Notes under the pieces: model-generated
Told to the model about the DNA's origin: nothing
The model's input: only the letters and a program-made list of their open reading frames with translations
The model's database searches: none
Translations under genes and position numbers: made by a program
Part shown: positions 26,046-34,585 of the stretch, one piece after another
Layout: the number at the start of each line of letters is the position of its first letter
Position numbering within the stretch: the stretch's first letter is position 1
Assembly (NCBI RefSeq): GCF_003347595.2
Contig: NZ_QCZK02000055.1
Span: 309,674-373,673, forward strand
Source of the DNA: Botryobacter ruber
GTDB taxonomy: Bacteria; Bacteroidota; Bacteroidia; Cytophagales; Hymenobacteraceae
Reading direction: 5' to 3'
DNA length: 64,000 nucleotides

Positions 26046-27531
26046 CCTGCAGTCCAGCCTGTGCCTGCTGCTCTTTTACCTGTTTTACTGGTTACTGCTG
26101 CGTAAGCAGCCTTCGCTGGTCTTTAACAGGCTGTACCTCTTGCTGGCGCCGCTTGCGGCTGTAGCCCTTCCCTTTGTTGACTGGGATTTTTCTACTGCAC
26201 CACTCACCACACTCTCTCCTGCCATACAGGCTTTCCAGTTACCGGAGGTTGTCATCACCGCAAATGCACCAGCCGAAGCGGGCAAAGCTGTTTTTATCAC
26301 GTCTACAGGATTTTCCGAATACCTCATCGCCATTTATTGTATCGTAACCGTTGTGCTTGCAGCACGATTTTGCTGGCAGCTCTTACTCATCCGATACTTA
26401 GCCATAGATGCGGATGCCTTGCCCGGCAGTACAGCGCAGGTGAAGCTACTGGCGGTGGAAGAATCGCAACCTACCTTTGCTTTTCTGAATTACATTTTCC
26501 TGAACTACCCGCCGCACCTGACGGAGGCGGAACGGCAGCAGGTGCTCGACCACGAGCTGGCGCATGTGCAGCTGCGGCATACGCTGGATGTGCTCTACTA
26601 CGAGCTGCTCGTGTTACTCTTCTGGTTCAACCCCGCTATCTGGTTGCTGCGCGCCCGTCTGCTGGACGTGCACGAGTACCAGGCCGACGCCCGTGTCCTT
26701 CAAAAGCACCATCCGCAGCACTACAGCTCCCTGCTGGCAAAGTACACCCTCTATGCGAATGGTGTTTCTATCAGTAGTAATTTCAGCAGGCACCAGGTGT
26801 TCAGGCGCCTGCACATGCTAAAGCTGGTTGGCCGAAAAGGAAGTTTGTGGCGGCAGGTAATGCTGCTTCCGGTGCTCTGCCTGATGGCCTTCTTTTTTGC
26901 AGTCCGGCAGGCAGCTGCCGACCAGGTCGGGGCACTGGCTGCCATGCCATTTGCTGCAACTGCTACTAATCCGGACGGAAACCTGGACTTACAGATTACA
27001 TGGGCAAACGCCCCAGTCGAAGTCCCGGTAATGAGCATTACCTGGAATAACAGTGAAGCAACAGAAGAGAAGCCTGCGCCTGTTCGGCCAGCTTCGGCTG
27101 CCAGCCCGGCACAGTCCGTGCAGGCGCAGCCACCGCAAAAGAAACCTGTAGCAGCGCCACCCGCTGTTGTGCCTGACAAGGTAGAACAGGTTGTGCAAGC
27201 GGAACAGGAAGAGCGGCCCTACACCTTTGTCGAGCAGATGCCGAGCTTTAGCGGTGGGCAACAGGCTATGTTTCAGTTTATTGCCGAAAATATAAAGTAC
27301 CCGGAGGAGGCGGTACAGGCAGGAATACAGGGGCAGGTTTTTGTCTCATTTGTGATCTGGCAGGATGGGAGCATTGGCGATGTGAAGTTGCTGCGTGGCC
27401 TCGGTGCCGGTACCGACGAAGAGGCTGTAAGAGTAGTAAATGCGATGGCGGGGAAATGGGAGCCTGGCCGCCAGGATGGTCGCGTGGTGCCTGTGCGGTA
27501 TAACCTTCCAATCAGATTTAAGCTAAACTAA
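26020..27531 (+). CDS. M56-family (BlaR1-like) membrane peptidase with C-terminal TonB domain
   Basis: 503 residues. Membrane segments lie at about residues 12-55 and 85-120, and another near 285-300 after the protease. The zinc motif HELAH (H178, E179, H182) and the downstream EYQADARV segment mark an active M56 peptidase. A Pro/Ala/Gln-rich linker leads to a TonB C-terminal domain (from about residue 405: PSFSGGQQAMFQFI, YPEEAVQAGIQGQVFVSF). The family senses envelope signals and relays them to BlaI. The TonB_C domain replaces the penicillin-binding sensor of classical BlaR1, so the ligand is not beta-lactam by default. It is cotranscribed with the repressor and followed 112 bp later by a four-domain TonB_C protein. 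Confidence 0.92.
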   Translation: MASQLINHSLQSSLCLLLFYLFYWLLLRKQPSLVFNRLYLLLAPLAAVALPFVDWDFSTAPLTTLSPAIQAFQLPEVVITANAPAEAGKAVFITSTGFSEYLIAIYCIVTVVLAARFCWQLLLIRYLAIDADALPGSTAQVKLLAVEESQPTFAFLNYIFLNYPPHLTEAERQQVLDHELAHVQLRHTLDVLYYELLVLLFWFNPAIWLLRARLLDVHEYQADARVLQKHHPQHYSSLLAKYTLYANGVSISSNFSRHQVFRRLHMLKLVGRKGSLWRQVMLLPVLCLMAFFFAVRQAAADQVGALAAMPFAATATNPDGNLDLQITWANAPVEVPVMSITWNNSEATEEKPAPVRPASAASPAQSVQAQPPQKKPVAAPPAVVPDKVEQVVQAEQEERPYTFVEQMPSFSGGQQAMFQFIAENIKYPEEAVQAGIQGQVFVSFVIWQDGSIGDVKLLRGLGAGTDEEAVRVVNAMAGKWEPGRQDGRVVPVRYNLPIRFKLN

Positions 27532-27643
27532 CAGGAAAGACCTAACCACCCGGAATCTTATTTCATCCCTGAAAACTTCAGCAAAAAACTGAAGCAGGAC
27601 TTGTATTGCCTTAAAATCATGTTTTAAACCAAAAATCAAGCAA

Positions 27644-29308
27644 ATGAAAGCACTTACAACATGCACAAAAATGGCTGCAGCGTTACTAATCGCGCTGGCG
27701 CAACTGCCTGCAATCGAAACGGTAGCTCAAACAGCCGCGCGGTCTGATTCTAAAACTGTGGCCCTAGTAGGGCAGAAGCCCCGCTTTTCGGGCGGCGAAC
27801 AGGCGCTGTATAAGTTTATCAAAGAAAATCTCCGACACCCGGACCCGGAATATACTCCAGTGGTGCAGGTTACTTTCAGCGTCGGTACCGACGGCAGTGT
27901 GCAGGATGTGCAGGCGGTAAAGGGCGTGCCGGAGGAGTTTGCAAAAGAAGCTGTCCGGGTGGTAAAGCTGATGGATAAGATGTGGGAGCCGGGCAAACAG
28001 GGCGACAAGCCCGTGGTGATGAAACAGCATGTATCCATCTATTTTGAGAATGAGAAGAAGCGGACTGCTGCCATTACCAATAGCGCAACACCCGGCACCG
28101 CAGCAGGCAGTCTGAAAAATACCGTCGCCCAGGGAGAGGAAAAGCCTTACACGTTTGCAGAAAAAATGCCTTCGTTTAAAGGTGGCGAACATGAAATGTT
28201 CAAATACCTTGCAAGGGAGATGAAGTATCCGCAGGAAGCCATTCAAAAAGGAGCAGAAGGACAGGTGTTTGTCAGTTTTATAGTTGGTAAGGACGGTAGC
28301 CTGCGTGATATAAAAATTCTGCGTGGCCTCGGTGCCGGTACCGACGAAGAGGCTATTCGGGTTATCCAGTCGATGCAGGGAAAATGGGAGCCGGGTATGC
28401 AGAACGGAAAGCCGGTGCCGGTGCGTTACAACCTGCCCATTAAGTTCAGCCTGAACAAAGGTGCCGCTCCGGCCACTACTGTCTTTCCTCCTGTAAAGCC
28501 CGCAGATAAACTTCCGGTTGTTGCCAACCAGCATCCACATTACAAACAAGGCGAAGCCTCCCTACACCAGGCGCTGGCGCTACAGTTGAAACTGCCTGAG
28601 CACGTGAGCCCGGAGCACCTGTATGCCAACCTGGTGCTCAAGTTTGTGGTGGAGAAAGACGGCAGCATTTCAGATGTCCGGCTGGAACAGACAAAGGTGC
28701 AGAAAACAATTGTGCCGGGTTCGGAATTCGAGTACATGGATGGCAACAAGATTGGCCTGCTAAACAAAGCCGTGCTGGCGCAATTGGCAGAGGCTGCTAC
28801 CACAGCCCTGAAAAGCACCAGCGGCAATTGGGAGTCTGGTACCCGAAATGGCACCAAGAGCAAAATGGAAATAGAGCTGCCCGTTGCGTACCGGGGAAGC
28901 CTGCAGCCTGTAGTTGGCAGTACGAGTGCACCGGCCACAGAGCAGGCGGAACGCAAGCTGCTCAAAAACAACCCGGCCTATACAGGAGAAAAGAAGGAGA
29001 TGCTGCGGTTCATTTCGCAAAATATCCGGTACCCGGAAGGCGCTCCTGACAAAGGGGTGGTGAAAGTCAGGATTACGCTTAACGCCGCGAAAGAACTTGT
29101 TCACTATCATCTTTTACCTTCTAATGTGCCTGCTTTCGACGAAGAGGTGGCGCGGATGATGGAGCTTGTGAAAGGGAGCCGTTTCACAGACCCGGACAAG
29201 TACGATTTACTTATTGGGATACTTACCTTCAGTTTCCAGACAAAGGAAGCAGCTGCCACCGGAACAGCTCTTGAGCCCGCGGATATTTATGTGGTGAGGC
29301 AAAAGTAA
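27644..29308 (+). CDS. Periplasmic protein with four tandem TonB C-terminal domains
   Basis: 554 residues. The signal peptide or anchor at 1-28 (ending ETVAQTAA) is followed by four TonB_C-like units: about 45-135 (PRFSGGEQALYKFI), 170-275 (PSFKGGEHEMFKYL), 305-435 (HYKQGEASLHQAL, the most diverged) and 450-545 (PAYTGEKKEMLRFI). Typical TonB has one such domain and a transmembrane helix plus Pro-rich spacer; neither a spacer nor ExbBD partners are seen here. It probably binds or scaffolds envelope proteins or peptidoglycan rather than energising transport (inference). Unit 2 shares a 36-nt identical stretch with the preceding M56 gene, so the repeats arose by duplication or conversion within this operon. 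Confidence 0.87.
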   Translation: MKALTTCTKMAAALLIALAQLPAIETVAQTAARSDSKTVALVGQKPRFSGGEQALYKFIKENLRHPDPEYTPVVQVTFSVGTDGSVQDVQAVKGVPEEFAKEAVRVVKLMDKMWEPGKQGDKPVVMKQHVSIYFENEKKRTAAITNSATPGTAAGSLKNTVAQGEEKPYTFAEKMPSFKGGEHEMFKYLAREMKYPQEAIQKGAEGQVFVSFIVGKDGSLRDIKILRGLGAGTDEEAIRVIQSMQGKWEPGMQNGKPVPVRYNLPIKFSLNKGAAPATTVFPPVKPADKLPVVANQHPHYKQGEASLHQALALQLKLPEHVSPEHLYANLVLKFVVEKDGSISDVRLEQTKVQKTIVPGSEFEYMDGNKIGLLNKAVLAQLAEAATTALKSTSGNWESGTRNGTKSKMEIELPVAYRGSLQPVVGSTSAPATEQAERKLLKNNPAYTGEKKEMLRFISQNIRYPEGAPDKGVVKVRITLNAAKELVHYHLLPSNVPAFDEEVARMMELVKGSRFTDPDKYDLLIGILTFSFQTKEAAATGTALEPADIYVVRQK

Positions 29309-29334
29309 GCCAATATAAGAACGTCTTAAATCAG

Positions 29335-29374
29335 AAGGCTGTCCTGTGAAGCAAATCATCGGGACAGCCTTTTG
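29335..29374 (+). terminator. Intrinsic terminator after the TonB_C gene
   Basis: 10-bp arms AAGGCTGTCC and GGACAGCCTT, then TT-rich sequence. Confidence 0.75.
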
Positions 29375-29417
29375 CTATTCAGGGTCTTCCCGAAGTAATG
29401 GGAGCAGGTGTTCCTGT

Positions 29418-29442
29418 GCAGTGGTTGTGGTGGCAGGTGCTG
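29418..29442 (+). repeat. Intergenic short repeat, copy 6
   Basis: GGTTGTGGTGGCAGGTGC core, between the terminator and the GH43 promoter. Confidence 0.75.
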
Positions 29443-29538
29443 TAAAGCTTTTTAAGCATAAAAGCACTTTCCGAGGCAGCAGTCAGCAGCAACACCGTGC
29501 GTGTGGCCATTATACGTAAGCCTATTTTAATCAAATGG

Positions 29539-29593
29539 CCCTCCTAATTACTGATTTACCACCCCTTCCTGCAGCTGAAATGTGTTAACTTTG
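29539..29593 (+). promoter_or_regulatory. Two-box promoter of the GH43 gene
   Basis: CCCTCCTAAT (from 29539) and CACCCCTTCC (from 29560) are 21 bp apart. TAACTTTG (29586-29593) follows 20 bp on, with CTAACAAGTGTTCAGT at 29595-29610. A second TAnnTTTG match (TACATTTG) lies at 29669-29676. Confidence 0.78.
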
Positions 29594-29731
29594 CCTAACA
29601 AGTGTTCAGTAGTAGCCTGGCCGGCAACTTACAGGACACTGCCGGATAGTTGGATAAAGTGTTTATTTTACATTTGATTGTAGCTCTTCGGCCAGATGCC
29701 TGGAGCGGGAGTTTTAAAAATTTGATACCAT

Positions 29732-31942
29732 ATGTTTCTCAGAAAAGAAAAAGTGAAAAAGTACATTAGCGTTTGCCTGGTCCTGGGCCTGTTTACCACT
29801 GGTTGCTCGGCTGTCAGAACCGACAGTTCCGGTAAGCAAGATACTACGACAGCAGGCGTGTCAGAACAAAAGTACACCGCCTACCTCTTCACCTACTTCA
29901 CCGGCAACCGCAAATACGAGGAAGCTATCCGCTTTGCCCTGAGCACCGACGGCTACAATTACCGCGCCCTCAACAGCAACCAGCCGGTGATCAAATCCGA
30001 AGCCATCAGCGAAACCGGGGGCGTGCGCGACCCGCACATCCTGCGTGGCGCCGACGGCAAAACCTTTTATATGGTGGTAACCGACATGGTGTCGGCCAAC
30101 GGCTGGAGCTCGAACAGGGCCATGGTGCTGCTCAAGTCCACGGACCTGGTTAACTGGACTTCCAGCGTAGTCAACATTCAGAAGCGCTTCCCGGGCAATG
30201 AGAACCTGCTGCGGGTGTGGGCGCCGCAGACCATTTATGATCCGGAGGCCAAGAAGTACATGGTCTACTTTTCGATGAAGCACGGCAATGATCCGGATAA
30301 AATCTACTATGCCTACGCCAACAAAGATTTCACCGACCTGGAGTCGGAGCCGAAACAGCTTTTCTTCAGCCCGACCAACAACGCCGCCATCGACGGCGAC
30401 ATCATCCTGAAAGACGGCAAATACCACCTCTTTTTTAAAACCGAAGACGCCGGTTCCGGTCTGAAAGTAGCCGTGTCTGATAAGCTGACGGAGGGGTACG
30501 AACTACGCGATAAGTTTGTGCAGCAGACCAAAGATCCCGTGGAAGGCTCGGGCGTGTTCAAGCTCAACAACGGCGAAGGCTACATCCTGATGTACGATTT
30601 GTACACCAAAGGCAGGTACCAGTTCACCAAAACAAAAGACCTGGAAAACTTCGAAGTGGTGGACGACGCCATCAGCATGAACTTCCATCCGCGCCACGGC
30701 ACCGTGCTGCCCATTACCACGCAGGAAGCAGAACGCTTGATGAGCAAATGGGGCACGGTAGACGAAGCTACCTTTGCACCGCAGGCAGAAGCTATCAAGA
30801 AAATAAATGTGGTGGTGGATACGGCCGAAAAGAAAGTGTACCTGCCTGTAAAGCCGGGTACGGATTTAAAGAAGCTCAACCCGGAGTTCAGCCCGCAGCA
30901 GGGGGTAACGATTTCGCCTAATGGCGCACAGAACTTTGCCGCCGGTCCGGTAGCCTATACCGTAACCATAAAAGGAAAAGCCCCTCAGGCCTACCAGGTA
31001 ATTGCCAAAGAAGATCACAACGCCATCCTCGGCGGCCTGTATGCCGACCCCGATATCATCTATTCCGAAAAAACGGGTAAGTTCTACATCTACCCCACCA
31101 GCGACGGCTTTACCGGCTGGTCGGGTACCTATTTCAAAGCCTTTTCGTCGCCTGATCTGGTAAACTGGAAAGACGAAGGCGTGATACTGGACCTGAAAAA
31201 AGACGTGAGCTGGGCCGACCGCAACGCCTGGGCCCCCTGCATCATCGAAAAGAAGGTGAATGGCCAGTATAAATACTTCTACTACTTTACGGCAGCGCAG
31301 AAAATAGGCGTGGCCGTAGCCGACAATCCGGCGGGTCCTTTTGTGGATTCCGGCAAACCGCTGATTGATAAATTCCCGGAAGGCGTAACCCGCGGGCAGC
31401 AGATTGACCCGGACGTGTTCACCGACCCCAAAACAGGCAAAAGCTACCTCTACTGGGGCAATGGCTACATGGCTGTGGCGGAACTGAACGCCGACATGGT
31501 ATCGCTCAAGCCGGGCACGACCAAAATACTCACGCCGGTGCGCTCCTACAACGAAGGCACGCATGTGTTCTACCGCAACGGCAAGTACTACTTTACCTGG
31601 TCCGAAAATGACACCCGCGACGAAAACTACCAGGTACGCTACGGCACTGCCGACTCGCCAACCGGTAAAATAAATGTGCCGGAAAACAACCTGGTTATTG
31701 TAAAAGACAAGGCAGCGGGCATCCTGGGCACCGGGCACCACTCCACCATCCAGCTGCCGGGCACGGATGAATGGTACATTGTGTATCACCGCTTCAACTA
31801 CCCCAAAGGCGCCACCATGGGCAGCGCTGCCGGCTACAACCGCGAGGTGAGCATCGACAAACTGGAGTTCAACGCCGATGGCAGCATCCGGCAGACGAAG
31901 CCGACGCATGAGGGAGTGCAGGCCGTTCGCCTGGCCCAGTAG
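29732..31942 (+). CDS. Tandem GH43-type glycosidase lipoprotein
   Basis: 736 residues. A lipobox (LFTTGC) marks an anchored lipoprotein. Two five-bladed-propeller GH43-like domains follow: about 48-330 (RDPHIL near residue 99, then VEGSGVFKL) and about 430-735 (YADPDIIYSEKTGKFYIY with D439/D441 region, and YNEGTHVFY with the acid-like glutamate near 607). A small Ig-like linker lies at about 350-420. GH43 enzymes are arabinofuranosidases, xylosidases or exo-galactanases; subfamilies cannot be set by eye. A conserved acidic triad is easier to see in the second domain than in the first, so one domain may be auxiliary. It has its own two-box promoter and a long-stem terminator. Confidence 0.88.
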   Translation: MFLRKEKVKKYISVCLVLGLFTTGCSAVRTDSSGKQDTTTAGVSEQKYTAYLFTYFTGNRKYEEAIRFALSTDGYNYRALNSNQPVIKSEAISETGGVRDPHILRGADGKTFYMVVTDMVSANGWSSNRAMVLLKSTDLVNWTSSVVNIQKRFPGNENLLRVWAPQTIYDPEAKKYMVYFSMKHGNDPDKIYYAYANKDFTDLESEPKQLFFSPTNNAAIDGDIILKDGKYHLFFKTEDAGSGLKVAVSDKLTEGYELRDKFVQQTKDPVEGSGVFKLNNGEGYILMYDLYTKGRYQFTKTKDLENFEVVDDAISMNFHPRHGTVLPITTQEAERLMSKWGTVDEATFAPQAEAIKKINVVVDTAEKKVYLPVKPGTDLKKLNPEFSPQQGVTISPNGAQNFAAGPVAYTVTIKGKAPQAYQVIAKEDHNAILGGLYADPDIIYSEKTGKFYIYPTSDGFTGWSGTYFKAFSSPDLVNWKDEGVILDLKKDVSWADRNAWAPCIIEKKVNGQYKYFYYFTAAQKIGVAVADNPAGPFVDSGKPLIDKFPEGVTRGQQIDPDVFTDPKTGKSYLYWGNGYMAVAELNADMVSLKPGTTKILTPVRSYNEGTHVFYRNGKYYFTWSENDTRDENYQVRYGTADSPTGKINVPENNLVIVKDKAAGILGTGHHSTIQLPGTDEWYIVYHRFNYPKGATMGSAAGYNREVSIDKLEFNADGSIRQTKPTHEGVQAVRLAQ

Positions 31943-31956
31943 TAACAACCGGGTAA

Positions 31957-32026
31957 CAAAATAATTGCTCCAGGTTGCCCTTGTGCCGCAGCAGGCAGGG
32001 CAACCTGAAGCAATTATTTTGTTTTT
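31957..32026 (+). terminator. Long-stem terminator after GH43
   Basis: 25-bp arms (31957-31981 and 31997-32021) pair at 24 positions, followed by TTTTT. Confidence 0.85.
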
Positions 32027-32031
32027 GAGGT

Positions 32032-32056
32032 GCAGTGGCTGTGGTGGCAGCTGCAG
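32032..32056 (+). repeat. Intergenic short repeat, copy 7
   Basis: GGCTGTGGTGGCAGCTGC core, immediately after the long-stem terminator. Confidence 0.75.
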
Positions 32057-32281
32057 AAAAGTATTTCAACGCATTTAACCTGCTACAAACGACGACACAA
32101 CTTCCCGGGAAAGCTTCATCGATAGGTACGATCAACACACACATTCTTTAAAATCAGGAGGATAGGTAAAAGGGACACGGTATGATGAAAACGAAATATA
32201 CAGGACCGGGAGTTGGTGGGCGTTATGAGGCGTTAAACCGGTGAATTGAAATCAAAAAGCTTATAGCAACATAAATTTAAC

Positions 32282-34093
32282 ATGAAAAGAAGCATCGTAT
32301 TCGTTTTAGCTTTTCTTTATTGCGGATTCTCAGCAAATGCACAGTCAAAAGTTTCTGTTTCGAAAGAAAGTAAAAAAGATTTCCATGATTGGGCAAAAAC
32401 ACCTCCGCTGGGATGGAACAGCTGGGATATTTTTGGAACTGCGATAACTGAAAAGCAGGCACGGGAGCAAGCCGATGCCATGAAAAAACACCTCCTGCCG
32501 TCGGGCTACGACGTCTTCACTGTGGATATCCAGTGGTACCAGCCAACGGCCAAAAACCATTTTTATGATGCAGATGCCATCTATAGCCTGAGCATGGATG
32601 CGTATGGGCGCCTGACCCCTGCCGTTAATCGCTTTCCGTCTGCTGCAGACGGAAAGGGCTTTAAGCCTTTAGCAGACTATGTGCACAGCCTGGGGCTGCG
32701 CTTCGGCATCCATATCATGCGCGGCATTCCCAAGCAGGCGGTTAAGGAGAATACGCCGGTGCTGGGGACGGATGTCCGGGCGCAGGATATTGCCCTAACC
32801 AATTCCGTCTGCTCCTGGAACCCGGATATGTACGGCGTTGATGCTACCAAGCCCGAAGGCCAGGCTTACTATGACTCGATCATCAAACTCTACGCCTCCT
32901 GGGGGGTAGACTATATCAAGTGCGACGACATTTCGCGGCCTTACGACGCGGTGCAGCAAGCCGAGATCGAGGCCCTGCGCAAAGCCATCGACAAAAGCGG
33001 CCGTAAGATCGTGCTGAGCCTTTCGCCGGGAGCGACACCTTTAAGCAAGGGGCCCCACGTGATGGAGCACGCCAACCTCTGGCGCATAACCGACGACTTC
33101 TGGGACAGGTGGGGGCTGCTGTTTGCCATGTTTGAGCGTACCCATGCCTGGGAGCCCTACCGTGGACCCGGACACTGGCCGGATGCGGATATGCTGCCGA
33201 TCGGTTTTATCGATTTTGGTCGTCCGACCAAGTTCACCAGGGATGAGCATTATACACTGATGAGCTTGTGGAGCATTGCCCGCTCGCCCCTTATTTTCGG
33301 GGGCGACATGACCAAACTCGACGACTTTACGAAAAACATGCTGACCAATCCGGAAATGCTGCAGGTGAACCAGAACAGTACGAACAACCGTCAGGTTTCG
33401 CGCGACAAGAACCTGATTGTGTGGGCCGCCGATGTGCCTGGCAGCAAAGACAAGTATGTGGCGCTGTTCAACGCCCAGAGCAAAGGCGACAACCTGGACT
33501 TTGCCAATGCCGACTACGCCAGCCCGGTTATTGCGGGAAAGTGGAAATCGCAGGAGATCAAGGTGTCGGTGAAGGACGGAAAGCGCCTGGTGCTGTTTGT
33601 AAAAGATGGCGGCAACGGGATCAGGTTTGACCGTGGCGTCTGGGTTGATCCGGTGCTTCATGGCCCGAACGGCGACCTGAAACTGACCGACCTGAAATGG
33701 TCCTATGCCTCAGCCGGCTACGGCGAAACACGTGTAAACCGGACCTGCGACAACGATCCGCTGATGGTGGAGGGGAAGGAAGTAACCGGCATCGGCACCC
33801 ATGCCGAGTCGATCATTATCTACGATCTGCCAAAGGGCTATGATACCTTCACTACCAGGGGTGTTGTGAGCGACAATGGTTCTGTGGTATTCGGTGTTCT
33901 GGTGGATAAAGGCGAGCAGAATACGTCCGATACCAGCATGGTCAGTGTTAACTTAAAGGATCTCGGTATCAACGGCAAGGTAAAGGTCCGTGACCTGTGG
34001 GGCCACAAGGACCTGGGCCAGTACACCAAATCGTTCGGGCAGGAGCTGCCGCTGCATGGCGCCGGCATGTACCGCCTGACACCGGTTAAGTAA
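32282..34093 (+). CDS. GH27-family alpha-galactosidase-like enzyme
   Basis: 603 residues: a signal peptide (ending SANAQ), GH27 TIM barrel opening with PPLGWNSWDIFG, the nucleophile motif YIKCDD (D215), and RITDDFW carrying the acid/base aspartate (D271 or D272). A beta-sandwich follows the barrel, and the last 150 residues look like an NPCBM-type carbohydrate-binding domain (GIGTHAESIIIYDLP, VLVDKGEQ). GH27 removes terminal alpha-galactose, or in some members beta-L-arabinopyranose (family knowledge), both seen on arabinogalactans. It is likely periplasmic. It has no two-box promoter of its own; it may rely on a different promoter or on read-through from GH43. Confidence 0.92.
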   Translation: MKRSIVFVLAFLYCGFSANAQSKVSVSKESKKDFHDWAKTPPLGWNSWDIFGTAITEKQAREQADAMKKHLLPSGYDVFTVDIQWYQPTAKNHFYDADAIYSLSMDAYGRLTPAVNRFPSAADGKGFKPLADYVHSLGLRFGIHIMRGIPKQAVKENTPVLGTDVRAQDIALTNSVCSWNPDMYGVDATKPEGQAYYDSIIKLYASWGVDYIKCDDISRPYDAVQQAEIEALRKAIDKSGRKIVLSLSPGATPLSKGPHVMEHANLWRITDDFWDRWGLLFAMFERTHAWEPYRGPGHWPDADMLPIGFIDFGRPTKFTRDEHYTLMSLWSIARSPLIFGGDMTKLDDFTKNMLTNPEMLQVNQNSTNNRQVSRDKNLIVWAADVPGSKDKYVALFNAQSKGDNLDFANADYASPVIAGKWKSQEIKVSVKDGKRLVLFVKDGGNGIRFDRGVWVDPVLHGPNGDLKLTDLKWSYASAGYGETRVNRTCDNDPLMVEGKEVTGIGTHAESIIIYDLPKGYDTFTTRGVVSDNGSVVFGVLVDKGEQNTSDTSMVSVNLKDLGINGKVKVRDLWGHKDLGQYTKSFGQELPLHGAGMYRLTPVK

Positions 34094-34196
34094 GAAGTTT
34101 ACCGGTACTGCCATATTGCAGGTTTACTCCTGCACCGTTCTCAGGTTAGAAGGGACGCAGCACGGAATTGTGTAAAATTGAATTGATTTGTACAGA

Positions 34197-34229
34197 AGCA
34201 GCGCATCCGGTTGGGTGTGCTGCTTTTTT
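34197..34229 (+). terminator. Intrinsic terminator after GH27
   Basis: 12-bp arms with G-U pairs (AGCAGCGCATCC against GGGTGTGCTGCT), then six T. Confidence 0.75.
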
Positions 34230-34243
34230 ATTTCAGCCACACA

Positions 34244-34271
34244 GGAGCAGCGGCAATGGTGACTGCTGCAG
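34244..34271 (+). repeat. Intergenic short repeat, copy 8
   Basis: GGCAATGGTGACTGCTGC core with the GGAGCAG lead. Confidence 0.65.
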
Positions 34272-34393
34272 CAGAACTGAAAATAGCTGGTAAGGGAAGC
34301 AGGGCCTGTACTACCAGGACTGCCAGGCCAGTATTTCCCCCATCCTCCGAAGTTCGTCGGGATCTTTACATTTCCAACGTGCAACTTTGCATT

Positions 34394-34421
34394 GCTGTAC
34401 CTGCCACCAAAGCCACTGCTG
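34394..34421 (-). repeat. Intergenic short repeat, copy 9
   Basis: Minus-strand copy (GGCTTTGGTGGCAGGTAC core), inverted relative to copy 8 about 120 bp away. Confidence 0.7.
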
Positions 34422-34467
34422 TCTGAAAAAACACTTATCGGGCTGGTTTCGAGCTAAAACGGATTAT

Positions 34468-34524
34468 CCCCCCTTCAATTATTACTCTGCCTCCCTTCTT
34501 TAAAGGCAGATAACTTTAGTTTTG
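34468..34524 (+). promoter_or_regulatory. Two-box promoter of the GH128-type gene
   Basis: CCCCCCTTCAA (34468-34478) and CTCCCTTC (34491-34498) are 22 bp apart. TAGTTTTG (34517-34524) lies 21 bp on, with CTAACTAACATTTAGT at 34526-34541. Confidence 0.82.
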
Positions 34525-34585
34525 CCTAACTAACATTTAGTAGTGGCCTGGTTTCACGTTTTTTCAATTATATAAATTATAGCTT

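Larger units (their letters stand above)
31943..32281. other. 339-bp gap before the GH27 gene
   Basis: Holds the GH43 terminator, one intergenic repeat copy, an AGGAGG run and a 20-codon frame (32182-32244) that I do not call. No two-box promoter is present, unlike at most neighbours. Confidence 0.5.

Noticed and set aside
30866..31948. 360-codon open frame on the minus strand
   Set aside because: It lies entirely antisense to the GH43 gene, has no family motifs, and is explained by codon bias of the real gene.
32182..32244. 20-codon frame starting ATGATGAAAACG before GH27
   Set aside because: A possible leader peptide, but no hairpin pair or biased codon run supports attenuation, and the AGGAGG is too far from the ATG.
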